Positions 8,240-15,758 of a DNA stretch of 64,000 bases are shown here, one piece after another. The stretch's first letter is position 1, and the number at the start of each line of letters is the position of its first letter. The notes below the pieces were generated by a model. That model did no database searches, was not told where the DNA came from, and saw only the letters and a program-made list of their open reading frames with translations. Origin of the DNA: Elioraea sp. GTDB taxonomy: Bacteria; Pseudomonadota; Alphaproteobacteria; Acetobacterales; Acetobacteraceae. The translations under genes were made by a program, and so were the position numbers. The stretch lies in the NCBI RefSeq assembly GCF_022842375.1, contig NZ_JALHPR010000009.1, forward strand, positions 62,001-126,000. The letters run 5' to 3'.

Positions 8240-8371
8240 CAGCGCCCAGTCATCGGCTATCAGCGTGGCGACGGAGGCCAGGCTGTCGAACCCTCCGCCG
8301 GCTCCGGCGAAGCGGCTGAGAACGATCAGGCCATAGACCAATGGCGGGCCCGCCGGGATCGCCCAGACCAT
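8240..8371 (-). pseudogene. Fragment of an ABA4-like (DUF4281) membrane protein gene
   Basis: On the minus strand about 44 codons read PAGPPLVYGLIVLSRF, then GGGFDSLASVATLIADDWAL. This resembles the central part of ABA4-like/DUF4281 membrane proteins, where a glycine-rich GGFGSL segment precedes a short helix ending in a tryptophan. The next expected block (VHYLAFDLF-like) is missing and the frame becomes arginine/proline-rich. The upstream part is also absent, replaced by the tRNA-Ser repeat array. I take it as a gene piece truncated on both sides. The family assignment rests on a short match. Confidence 0.4.
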
Positions 8372-8423
8372 GGAGCGGGACACCGGTGGCCCCTGGCGAG
8401 CCACGGCAGACCGTTCAGCCATC

Positions 8424-8735
8424 CCGTGGGGGCGAAGCCTACCACCGGAGCCGGATGGCGGAGGGGGCGGGATTCGAACCCCCGCGGGCGCGCTTGCGCG
8501 CCCGTCGAACGACATGCCCGTGGGGGCGAAGCCCACCACCGGAGCCGGATGGCGGAGGGGGTGGGTTCGAACCCCCGCGGGCGCGCTTGCGCGCCCGTCG
8601 AACGACATGCCCGTGGGGGCGAAGCCCACCACCGGAGCCGGATGGCGGAGGGGGTGGGTTCGAACCCCCGCGGGCGCGCTTGCGCGCCCGTCGAACGACA
8701 TGCCCGTGGGGGCGAAGCCCACCACCGGAGCCGGA
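8424..8735 (-). repeat. Three-unit tandem array of tRNA-Ser 3'-end sequence
   Basis: Near-identical 93-94 bp units begin at about 8453, 8547 and 8640, and the intact tRNA-Ser follows at the same phase (8733). On the minus strand each unit holds a variable-arm-like perfect hairpin (GGGCGCGC/GCGCGCCC around a 2-base loop), the T arm with GGTTCGAA, the 3' acceptor strand CCCCCTCC, and encoded GCCA, then about 45 bp of shared non-tRNA spacer. The first unit is one base longer. The anticodon and D arms are absent, so units are not functional tRNAs. Reading frames through the array give artificial proline/arginine repeats and are not genes. Confidence 0.9.
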
Positions 8736-8825
8736 TGGCGGAGGGGGTGGGATTCGAACCCACGGTGCGCTTGCGCGCACGCCGGTTTTCAAGACCGGTG
8801 CCTTAAACCACTCGGCCACCCCTCC
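8736..8825 (-). tRNA. tRNA-Ser (anticodon UGA)
   Basis: A 90-nt tRNA including the encoded CCA. The acceptor stem GGAGGGG pairs with CCCCUCC. The D arm starts UGGCCGAGUGGUUUAAGG. The anticodon stem-loop CCGGUCUUGAAAACCGG carries UGA. A long class-II variable arm (GUGCGC-AA-GCGCAC type) and a T arm with GGUUCGAAUCC follow, then discriminator G and CCA. It is the intact parent of the tandem 3'-end copies just downstream. Confidence 0.95.
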
Positions 8826-8913
8826 GGCTCAGTGCCCCTGATGCCACGATGCGCCGCGCGCGTCACCGTTCCGTGCTGGCGGGGCGGCATGCTCACGGCG
8901 TAATCCTTTCCGC

Positions 8914-10515
8914 ATGCGCCTCTCACGCCGAAGCCTCCTCGCGTCCGTCCCGCTGCTCGCCACGCCGCGAATCGCGCGCGCACAGGCGGCGATCCGGCTC
9001 ACCATCCTCCACACGAACGACATCCATTCGCGCCACGATCCCGTCAGCGCCACGGGCGGGGCATGCCGGGCGGAGGACCAGGCGCGTGGCACCTGCCTCG
9101 GCGGCAGCGCGCGGCTTGCCGCCGCGATCCTGCGCCAGCGGGCGCTCGCCGAAGCCGAGGGGCGGCAGGTGCTCGTGCTCGATGCCGGCGACCAGTTCAT
9201 GGGCAGCCTCTTCTACACCCACTGGCGCGGCGAGGCGGAGCGGCGCGTGATGCAAGCCATCGGCTATGACGCGATGACGCTCGGCAACCACGAGTTCGAC
9301 CATGGACCGGAGACGATCGCGCGCTTTGCCCGCGCGGCACCGTTCCCCATCCTCGCCGCCAACCTCGATGCGCGTGACGACCCCGCTCTCGGCGGCCTGG
9401 TTGACCCGTGGGCGATGCTCGATGGCGGCATCGCGGTGATCGGGGCCGTCACGGCAGAAACACCCCGCATCTCCTCGCCAGGGCCGCTGTTGCGCTTCGG
9501 CAACGAGCAGGCGGCGCTTGCCGCAGCCGCGGCGCAAGCCAGAGCGGCGGGGGCGCGGGCGGTAATCGCGCTCACCCATGTCGGCTTCGCGCAGGACAGG
9601 GTGATCGCCGCCGCCGTGCCGGGACTCGCGGCCGTGGTGGGCGGGCACAGCCACACGCTGCTCTCCAACAGCGACGATAGGGCGCTCGCGCGCTATCCGC
9701 ACCCTGTCATGGCACCCTCCGGCCGTGCCGTTCCCGTGGTGCAGACAGGCGCGAACAACCGCCATCTCGGGCGGCTCGACCTGGACCTCGACGGTGAGGG
9801 GAGGGTGCTGGCGGCCTCTGGCGATGCGCGGCCGCTGGCCTTCGCCGGCCCGGAGGATGCCGCGGTGGCGGCACTCATCGCCACGCTCGCCGCACCGCTC
9901 ACGGCGCTGCGCGCACGGGTGATCGGCCAGGCGTCAGGCCCGTTCTTCAACGACGAATGCCGCCGCGCGGAATGCGCGCTGGGCAACGCGATCTCGGACG
10001 CGATGCTTGCCGCCGCACGCCCGGCCGGGGCCGAGATCGCGCTGCAGAATGGCGGGGGCCTGCGGTCAGGCATCCCGGCCGGGCCGATCTCGTGGGGTGA
10101 CCTGCTGTCGGTGCTGCCCTTCTCCAACACGCTCGCGGTGCTGCGGCTCAGCGGCGCCGATCTCGTCGCCGCGCTCGAGAACGGGTTCTCGGCGGCCGAG
10201 AGCGGGGCAGGGCGCTTCCCCCAGCTGGCCGGCCTGCGCGTGACATGGGATGCGGCGGCCCCGCCTGGCCGGCGCGTCGTGTCGGTCGCCGTGATCGGCG
10301 CCGATGGGCGTGCCGCGCCGCTCGAGCCCGACAGGCTCTACGGTGTCGTCACCAACAGCTTCATGCGCGCGGGCGGCGATGGCTTCGTCACGCTGCGCGA
10401 CGGTGCAGTCGATGCGTATGACCAGGGGCCGAACATCGAGGACGTGGTGGAAGCCTGGCTCGCCGCGCGCGGACCGATCGTTCCGGTGACCGACGGGCGC
10501 ATCACGCGGCGCTAG
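8914..10515 (+). CDS. 5'-nucleotidase / UshA-like metallophosphatase (Tat-exported)
   Basis: A 533-residue periplasmic bimetal phosphoesterase. A twin-arginine signal (RLSRRSLLA) spans residues 1-24. The calcineurin-like domain shows the metal-ligand motifs HTNDIHS (33-39), DAGDQ (90-94), GNHEFD (124-129), THVGF near 221 and GGHSH (243-247). The C-terminal 5'-nucleotidase domain includes NGGGLR, the GDLLSVLPFSNTL segment, and TNSFMRAGGDGF, which forms the nucleotide-binding aromatic region. It should dephosphorylate nucleotides or UDP-sugars outside the cytoplasm. The gene is monocistronic and ends in a repeat region. Confidence 0.9.
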   Translation: MRLSRRSLLASVPLLATPRIARAQAAIRLTILHTNDIHSRHDPVSATGGACRAEDQARGTCLGGSARLAAAILRQRALAEAEGRQVLVLDAGDQFMGSLFYTHWRGEAERRVMQAIGYDAMTLGNHEFDHGPETIARFARAAPFPILAANLDARDDPALGGLVDPWAMLDGGIAVIGAVTAETPRISSPGPLLRFGNEQAALAAAAAQARAAGARAVIALTHVGFAQDRVIAAAVPGLAAVVGGHSHTLLSNSDDRALARYPHPVMAPSGRAVPVVQTGANNRHLGRLDLDLDGEGRVLAASGDARPLAFAGPEDAAVAALIATLAAPLTALRARVIGQASGPFFNDECRRAECALGNAISDAMLAAARPAGAEIALQNGGGLRSGIPAGPISWGDLLSVLPFSNTLAVLRLSGADLVAALENGFSAAESGAGRFPQLAGLRVTWDAAAPPGRRVVSVAVIGADGRAAPLEPDRLYGVVTNSFMRAGGDGFVTLRDGAVDAYDQGPNIEDVVEAWLAARGPIVPVTDGRITRR

Positions 10516-10529
10516 AGCAGCGCCCGCTC

Positions 10530-10723
10530 GACCCATTCATGTTTCCAGAGCACGACCTTCAGATCGGTTGTGTCCAATCGAACGGAACGCGCTCTAGAGC
10601 AGCGCCCGATCTGATCGAACCGGGACCGGTTCGATCAGGTCGGGCTAAGCTGCTCTACCCATTGATGTTTCTATAGCACGACCTTCTGATCGATTGCTTC
10701 CAATCGATCGGAACGTGCTCTAG
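10530..10723. repeat. Duplicated 68-bp palindromic-end element with central hairpin
   Basis: Two similar copies (10530-10597 and 10656-10723) start ACCCATT-ATGTTTC and carry near-palindromic ends AGAGCACG ... CG(T/C)GCTCTAG, with an internal GATCG/CGATC core. They differ at about a dozen positions. Between them a strong hairpin (10608-10643) has 10-bp arms GATCGAACCG/CGGTTCGATC around GGAC. This looks like a dispersed REP/MITE-like intergenic element, also likely to work as a transcription barrier between the convergent genes. The last CTAG of copy two contains the stop codon of the minus-strand gene. Confidence 0.7.
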
Positions 10724-11226
10724 CGGCTGACCGCCGCCGCCGCCCGGGCCTTGAGTTCGCGCGCGACGATGCGCGCGGCGACATAGGGGATCAGGATCAG
10801 GAGCAGCAGCAGCATGCTCGCCCAGCGCTGCGCGGCCGTGCCGCCGCCGAGGTCGGCGAAGCTCTTCGCAACGGACCGTCCGTGCCAGGCGCCGACGGTG
10901 ATCTCCTCGACCAACACGAGAACGATGAGCAGCGCAGCGAGGGCAAGCGAGCGCCACGCCAGTTCGCCCACGAGGGTGCGGCTGCCGATGCGCTCGCCGA
11001 GCTTCAGCGCATCGCCAACCAGCATGAACTTCGCCAGCAGCAGCGCCTTCGGCAGGATGGACCAGTAGGAGCGCCCCTCGATCCCATGCGCTGCCAGCAC
11101 GGCGTTCTCGTGGAACAGGATCGCCGAGAAGCTGACGGCGAAGTAGACGGCGGCGATCGCGAAGGCCTTCGTCTCGCGCGTGAAGCGCTGGCCCCGTGTC
11201 TGGCGCGTTGCGTCCATGCCGCGCAT
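10720..11226 (-). CDS. Hypothetical four-helix membrane protein
   Basis: A 168-residue protein with an arginine/threonine-rich cytoplasmic start and four hydrophobic segments (about residues 20-42, 52-70, 90-112 and 133-155). Conspicuous polar motifs are FHENAVL after helix one, KFMLVGDALKLGERIG after helix two, and VEEITVGAWHGRSV after helix three. I do not recognise a named family. The start at 11226 (MRGMD) has a purine-rich AAGGGGAACGG upstream; 11217 is an alternative. The stop codon lies inside the repeat element at 10656-10723, so the natural C-terminus may have been altered by that element. Confidence 0.65.
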   Translation of the reverse strand: MRGMDATRQTRGQRFTRETKAFAIAAVYFAVSFSAILFHENAVLAAHGIEGRSYWSILPKALLLAKFMLVGDALKLGERIGSRTLVGELAWRSLALAALLIVLVLVEEITVGAWHGRSVAKSFADLGGGTAAQRWASMLLLLLILIPYVAARIVARELKARAAAAVSR

Positions 11227-11360
11227 CTCCGTTCCCCTTCGCCGTGGCCTATTCTGGCATGGCGGCCTCGCCGCCGGCGAATGTTGCGGCAGGGCTTGTG
11301 CTTCACCGCATCCCCCAGCAAAAAGGACGCACTGCAAGAATCAAAACGGGGGGAACGACG

Positions 11361-12638
11361 ATGACGCTGGGCATTCGCACGGCCGGGGCCGCGCGCCTTG
11401 CACGGGGCGCGCTGATCGCGGCATCGCTGACGGTGCCGGGCATCGCCTCGGCCAGCCCGATCTCCATCCTCTTCGTTGGCAACAGCTACACCTTCGGGCG
11501 CGTCGATCCGGTGATGTCGTACAATGCCGCGAACGTCCGCGACCTCACCGCGCCTGTGCCGGGGACGAGTTTCGCGAACCCGACCGGGTCCAACGCCTTC
11601 GAGCCGCGGCCGTGGTCCGGCGTTCCGGGCATCTTCAAGATGCTGACCGACCAGGCAGGCCTGAACTACGACGTCGCTCTCTCGACCCGCAACGCGGCGT
11701 CACTGCGCGGCCACTACCTCAACACCAACCCCGCGGGATGGGACCTGCGCGGCAACGTCGCCTCCCAGCGCTGGGACAAGATGGTGCTGCAGGAACTGAG
11801 CGACGGGCCGCTGCCGCTCGGCACCACGCCGAATGCGTCGCCCGCGTTGTTCAGGGAGTACGCGACCCGCCTCGCCGAGTACGCGCGCACCCAGTCTGCC
11901 GAGCGGCCAATATTTCGAGAGAGGCAGGTCTTCGGCACCGGGACGAATGCCTCCTGCGCAGCCGCCACCGGCCTCGGCACAGGCGCGTGCAGCATCGAGC
12001 GGGGTCCCATCCCCGGCAACCCGAACACCAACCCCGACACCGAGGTGTTCCTCTACCAGACCTGGGCGCGTCAGAACCTGATCGCGGGCGGCCTCGTCAC
12101 CGCCACCGACGATACGACGGGCGAGGTGACGCGCACCGGGGCGACGATCACCGGCCCCTATGCGGCAGCCGATGGCCTCGAGCGGATGACGCAGGACCTC
12201 GTCGCGGCCTATTTCGGCCTCTACCAGTCCCGCACCGATCTCTTCGCCGGCGTCGCCCCTGTCGGCGAGGCGTTCCTCCGCGCCGTCCAGCAAGGCGTGG
12301 CGACGCGCAATCTCTACGCCCCCGATGCGTTGACCGATGGGCTGATCGACCTCTGGTTCGATGACGGAACGCACGCGAGCAAGTGGGGTTCGTATCTGAG
12401 CGGGCTGACGCTGTTCGGCACCATCACCGGCCTCGATCCGCGCAGCCTCGGCAGCGGCGAGCGGGCGGCGGCCGATCTCGGCATCACGCCTGGCGAGGCG
12501 CTGTTGCTGCAGCAGATCGCGGCCGAGACGGTCGGCTTCCCCGTGCCCGAGCCCGCCGCCCTGCCGCTGCTTCTGCTTGGGATCGCAGTGCTCGGCGCGC
12601 TCGTGCGCCAGCGCCGCCCGGGCATCGCCGCGGCCTGA
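11361..12638 (+). CDS. PEP-CTERM-anchored SGNH/GDSL-like protein
   Basis: A 425-residue exported protein. A signal peptide covers residues 1-32 (ARGALIAASLTVPGIASA). An SGNH-type nucleophile block, FVGNSYTFG (38-46), is near the mature N-terminus, and a late D-G-T-H motif (335-338) would supply the catalytic Asp and His. The C-terminus has the full PEP-CTERM pattern: VPEPAALP (395-402), a hydrophobic helix LLLLGIAVLGALV, and a basic tail RQRRP. Such tails are cut by an exosortase, and the proteins go to the surface or matrix. No exosortase is in this window. Hydrolase activity is inferred only from the motif pair. Confidence 0.82.
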   Translation: MTLGIRTAGAARLARGALIAASLTVPGIASASPISILFVGNSYTFGRVDPVMSYNAANVRDLTAPVPGTSFANPTGSNAFEPRPWSGVPGIFKMLTDQAGLNYDVALSTRNAASLRGHYLNTNPAGWDLRGNVASQRWDKMVLQELSDGPLPLGTTPNASPALFREYATRLAEYARTQSAERPIFRERQVFGTGTNASCAAATGLGTGACSIERGPIPGNPNTNPDTEVFLYQTWARQNLIAGGLVTATDDTTGEVTRTGATITGPYAAADGLERMTQDLVAAYFGLYQSRTDLFAGVAPVGEAFLRAVQQGVATRNLYAPDALTDGLIDLWFDDGTHASKWGSYLSGLTLFGTITGLDPRSLGSGERAAADLGITPGEALLLQQIAAETVGFPVPEPAALPLLLLGIAVLGALVRQRRPGIAAA

Positions 12639-12720
12639 GGTGGCGAGGGAGGCCGATGGCCTCGCGTTTACGCTTCCGCAATCGGTCCCGTGCAGGCTGC
12701 GAGGTGGAGGATACCGCAGC

Positions 12721-13083
12721 ATGGCCATCGCCGAGACCGATCCAGGCTGGTTCCGGGCGCAGAAGCGGCTGCTCGACGAGGTCGAGCACGGCGTACGCGA
12801 AGCCAATCGCGCCGTCATCGGCCAGCGCATCCCCGAGGTCACGCGCGATGGGTTCCTCAGGCTCGCCACCGTCGTTGCCCGGCTGAGGGCCGATTACCTC
12901 AACTGCGCGCTGACGCTCGGCCGCGACAATCGCGGCGAGGTGACGTCGGAGGATGTCGCCCGCCTGAACCGCCTCCGGCTCGCCTATGACGAGGCACGGC
13001 TTGCCTTCGAGGCGCTGGAGCGCTGCGTCCAGCGCGGCTATGTCGACATCGCCGTCCCGACGGCCACCCGCACCCCATTCTGA
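12721..13083 (+). CDS. Hypothetical helical protein
   Basis: A 120-residue, highly charged and predominantly helical protein with no signal or membrane segment. Two long amphipathic helices seem likely (about residues 8-35 and 45-66, with VVARLRADYLNCALTLG), then a third with EDVARLNRLRLAYDEARLAFEAL at 78-100. I do not recognise the family. The start at 12721 follows GGTGGAGGA, a good ribosome site. It sits alone between the PEP-CTERM gene and lexA. I see no LexA box in front of it. Confidence 0.6.
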   Translation: MAIAETDPGWFRAQKRLLDEVEHGVREANRAVIGQRIPEVTRDGFLRLATVVARLRADYLNCALTLGRDNRGEVTSEDVARLNRLRLAYDEARLAFEALERCVQRGYVDIAVPTATRTPF

Positions 13084-13140
13084 TCGCGCAAAAAACTTCC
13101 CGCGTCCGCTTGACGCGGCGCGACAAGGGGCGTTAAGCGG

Positions 13141-13155
13141 GTTCCTGCTTTGTTC
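13141..13155 (+). promoter_or_regulatory. LexA (SOS) box upstream of lexA
   Basis: A perfect alphaproteobacterial SOS operator, GTTC-CTGCTTT-GTTC (GTTC-N7-GTTC), lies 57 bp before the lexA start. Its position indicates classical autorepression of lexA. Confidence 0.88.
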
Positions 13156-13212
13156 TGAACGGCGCCGCGCTTCGCCCAAGGCCGGGCACGGTGCCTGCGG
13201 AAAGGTCTGGCC

Positions 13213-13932
13213 ATGCTCACGCGCAAGCAGCACGAGCTGCTCTCGTACATCGACGCCCATTGTCGCGAGACGGGAACCTCGCCCTCCTTCGAGGAGATGA
13301 AGGAGGCGCTGAACCTGAGGTCGAAATCCGGCATCCACCGCCTCGTCACCGCGCTGGAGGAGCGCGGCTTCATCCGCCGCCATGCCCATCGCGCCCGCGC
13401 GCTCGAAGTGGTCCGCGTGCCGGAGTACCTGAGCCCGCGCCGCGGCACCCTGCGGCGGGGAGAGCCCGTGCTCGTGGCCGAGGGGCCGGGAAATGTCATG
13501 GCCTTCTCCCGAAGGCCGGAGCCGCCGGCACATCGCGCCGCCGGCGCGGTGCCGATCCTCGGCCGCATCGCCGCCGGCCTGCCGATCGAGGCGGTGGCGG
13601 AGGATGACGCCGAGCTGCCGATCGCGCCCGACTATCTCGGGGGCGGCGACCACTTCGCCCTCGTCGTCTCGGGCGATTCGATGATCGGCGACGGCATCCT
13701 CGATGGCGACCTGGTCCTGATCAGGAGTGCGCAGGACGCGCCGAACGGCGCGATCGTGGTCGCGCTGATCGACGAGTACGAGGTAACGCTGAAGCGGCTT
13801 CGCCGGCGGAAGGATGCGGTGGCACTCGAGAGCTCCAACCCGGCCTACCAGCCGCGCATCATCCCGGCTGACCGCGTGCGGATCCAGGGCCGCCTGGTCG
13901 GGCTTTTCCGCCGCTTCGACGCGAACGGGTGA
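13213..13932 (+). CDS. lexA: LexA repressor
   Basis: A 239-residue SOS repressor and self-cleaving serine protease. The N-terminal winged HTH (residues 1-65) has the LexA signature LTRKQHELLSYI and the recognition region SKSGIHRLVTALEERGFI. The C-terminal S24 protease domain carries the scissile Ala121-Gly122 pair (RIAAGLPI), nucleophile Ser156 (SGDSMIGDGI) and Lys194 (VTLKRL). RecA-DNA filaments trigger cleavage and derepress DNA-repair genes. The linker is longer than in E. coli LexA, as is usual for alphaproteobacteria. A perfect SOS box upstream implies autoregulation. Confidence 0.97.
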   Translation: MLTRKQHELLSYIDAHCRETGTSPSFEEMKEALNLRSKSGIHRLVTALEERGFIRRHAHRARALEVVRVPEYLSPRRGTLRRGEPVLVAEGPGNVMAFSRRPEPPAHRAAGAVPILGRIAAGLPIEAVAEDDAELPIAPDYLGGGDHFALVVSGDSMIGDGILDGDLVLIRSAQDAPNGAIVVALIDEYEVTLKRLRRRKDAVALESSNPAYQPRIIPADRVRIQGRLVGLFRRFDANG

Positions 13933-14057
13933 CCGGCTCGAGCAGGGCCGATCCGGCCGCCGGTTAACGGGCCGGTCATGCACATGCAGTACTGACACCT
14001 TCGGGATGTCCATGGGCAGCGGCGCGGGCGCGGCGGTGCACGGCGAAGGGCTGTTCG

Positions 14058-15749
14058 ATGCTCGGACGGTTGTCGATCCGTGGCAAGCTGCTGCTTGTCG
14101 TCGGGCTTTTCTCGATCGCGTTCCTCGCGGTCACGGCCAAGATGCTGGTGCAGCGCCATGACCGGATGTGGGAAGACCGCATCGAGAAGGTCAGGGCGAT
14201 CGCCGAGACCGCCATCACCATGGCCCAGCGCTTCGACGCCGAGGTGACAGCCGGCCGGCTCGACGCCGAGACGGCCAAGGCCCGCTGGCGCGAGGCCATC
14301 TCGCGCATGTGGTACGACGGCAACGAGTATCTCTTCGCCGTGACGCTCGACGGCACGATGGTGATGCACGCCGCCAACCCGCGGCTCGACGGCACCTCGG
14401 TGTGGGAGCGGCGCGACCCCAAGGGTAAGGCGCTGTTCCAGGAGATGTCGCGCGTGGTGCGCGCCTCCGGCGGCGGCGTCGTCGCCTATGACTGGCCCCG
14501 CGCCGGCCAGACCGAGCCCTTGCCCAAGGTCAGCTACGTGATGGGCTACGCGCCCTGGGGCCTCTATGTCGGCACCGGCGTCTATGTCGACGACATGGAT
14601 GCGGCGATGTGGAGCATGGTCCTGTCGGCCGGCCTGGCTTCGCTTGGCATCGTGCTGCTGATCGGTGTGCTCGTGCTCCTCGTCGGGCGCGACCTTGTTG
14701 CCTCCGTCCGCGCCACGGTCGCACGGATCGAGGCGCTCGCGGCCGGTGACTGCACCTCGCCCGTGCCTGGCAGCGACCGCCGCGACGAGGTTGGCGCGAT
14801 CGCCCGCGCGATGGATGCGCTGCGCGGCACGCTGCGCGAGGCGGAGGAGTCGCGGCTCGTGCAGGACCGTGCCATCGAGGAGGCGCGCACCGCGCAGCGC
14901 ACGGCGCTGCTGGCCACCGCCAAGGAGATCGAGGATAGCGTCGGCACCGCCCTCGGCCGCGTGACGGCAACGACGCGCGACTTCGCGGGCAGCATAGGCG
15001 AGACGAGCGGCGCGATGCACCGCGCGGGGACGGAACTCGACGCGCTCGCGACGAACGCCCGCGATGCGTCGGCCAACGTCTCGGCGATGGCAGCCGCTGT
15101 GCAGGAACTTGCCGCGAGCTCGAGCGAGATCAGCCGCCAGGTCACGCGCTCGACCGAGGTGGTCACGCGCGCCACCACCGAGGCGCGCGACGGGATGCGC
15201 CTCGTCGAAAGCCTCTCGGCGAACGCCAAGGCCGTCGGCGAGGTGGTGACGCTGATCAACGACATCGCGGGCCGCACCAACCTGCTGGCGCTCAACGCCA
15301 CGATCGAGGCGGCGCGCGCCGGGGAGGCCGGCAAGGGCTTCGCCGTGGTGGCGGGCGAGGTGAAGGCGCTTGCGAGCCAGACGGCGAAGGCAACCGAGGA
15401 GATCGCCGCGCAGATCAACGCGACCTCGCGCGATGTCGAGGGGGCAATCGCGGTGCTCGGCCGCATCGAGGCGGCAATCAGCGCCGTCGAGGAGGCCTCG
15501 TCAGGCACCGCCGCGGCGATCGAGCAGCAGGGTGCTGCGATCGGCGAGATCTCGCGCGGCGCCCAGGCGGCCTCGTCGATGACGGTCGACATGGCCGACC
15601 GTTCCATCGCCCTCGGCACGGTGACGGCGCGTGCCGGAGAGGCCGTCGCGTCAGCGGCGCGGGGCGCCGGCGATATCGACGGCAACGTCGCTGAGCTGAA
15701 CCAGGCGGTCTCTCACCTGGTGGTGGAGCTCAGGCGCACGGCCGCCTAG
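14058..15749 (+). CDS. Methyl-accepting chemotaxis protein with single Cache sensor
   Basis: A 563-residue chemoreceptor. The first transmembrane helix is at about residues 8-28. A periplasmic sCache_2-like domain (30-185) contains [21 protein letters not shown] and [17 protein letters not shown]. The second helix is near 190-212. A HAMP region (215-270) and cytoplasmic signalling domain follow, with the hairpin tip [23 protein letters not shown] and [13 protein letters not shown]. It should sense small carboxylates or similar ligands and signal to CheA/CheW, none of which is in this window. It begins 125 bp after lexA and is probably expressed alone. Confidence 0.93.
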   Translation: MLGRLSIRGKLLLVVGLFSIAFLAVTAKMLVQRHDRMWEDRIEKVRAIAETAITMAQRFDAEVTAGRLDAETAKARWREAISRMWYDGNEYLFAVTLDGTMVMHAANPRLDGTSVWERRDPKGKALFQEMSRVVRASGGGVVAYDWPRAGQTEPLPKVSYVMGYAPWGLYVGTGVYVDDMDAAMWSMVLSAGLASLGIVLLIGVLVLLVGRDLVASVRATVARIEALAAGDCTSPVPGSDRRDEVGAIARAMDALRGTLREAEESRLVQDRAIEEARTAQRTALLATAKEIEDSVGTALGRVTATTRDFAGSIGETSGAMHRAGTELDALATNARDASANVSAMAAAVQELAASSSEISRQVTRSTEVVTRATTEARDGMRLVESLSANAKAVGEVVTLINDIAGRTNLLALNATIEAARAGEAGKGFAVVAGEVKALASQTAKATEEIAAQINATSRDVEGAIAVLGRIEAAISAVEEASSGTAAAIEQQGAAIGEISRGAQAASSMTVDMADRSIALGTVTARAGEAVASAARGAGDIDGNVAELNQAVSHLVVELRRTAA

Positions 15750-15758
15750 GAGGGGTGC

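Noticed and set aside
8326-8841. Several repetitive proline/arginine-rich proteins on both strands
   Set aside because: They only translate the tRNA-Ser-derived tandem array and are a known type of annotation artefact near tRNA genes.
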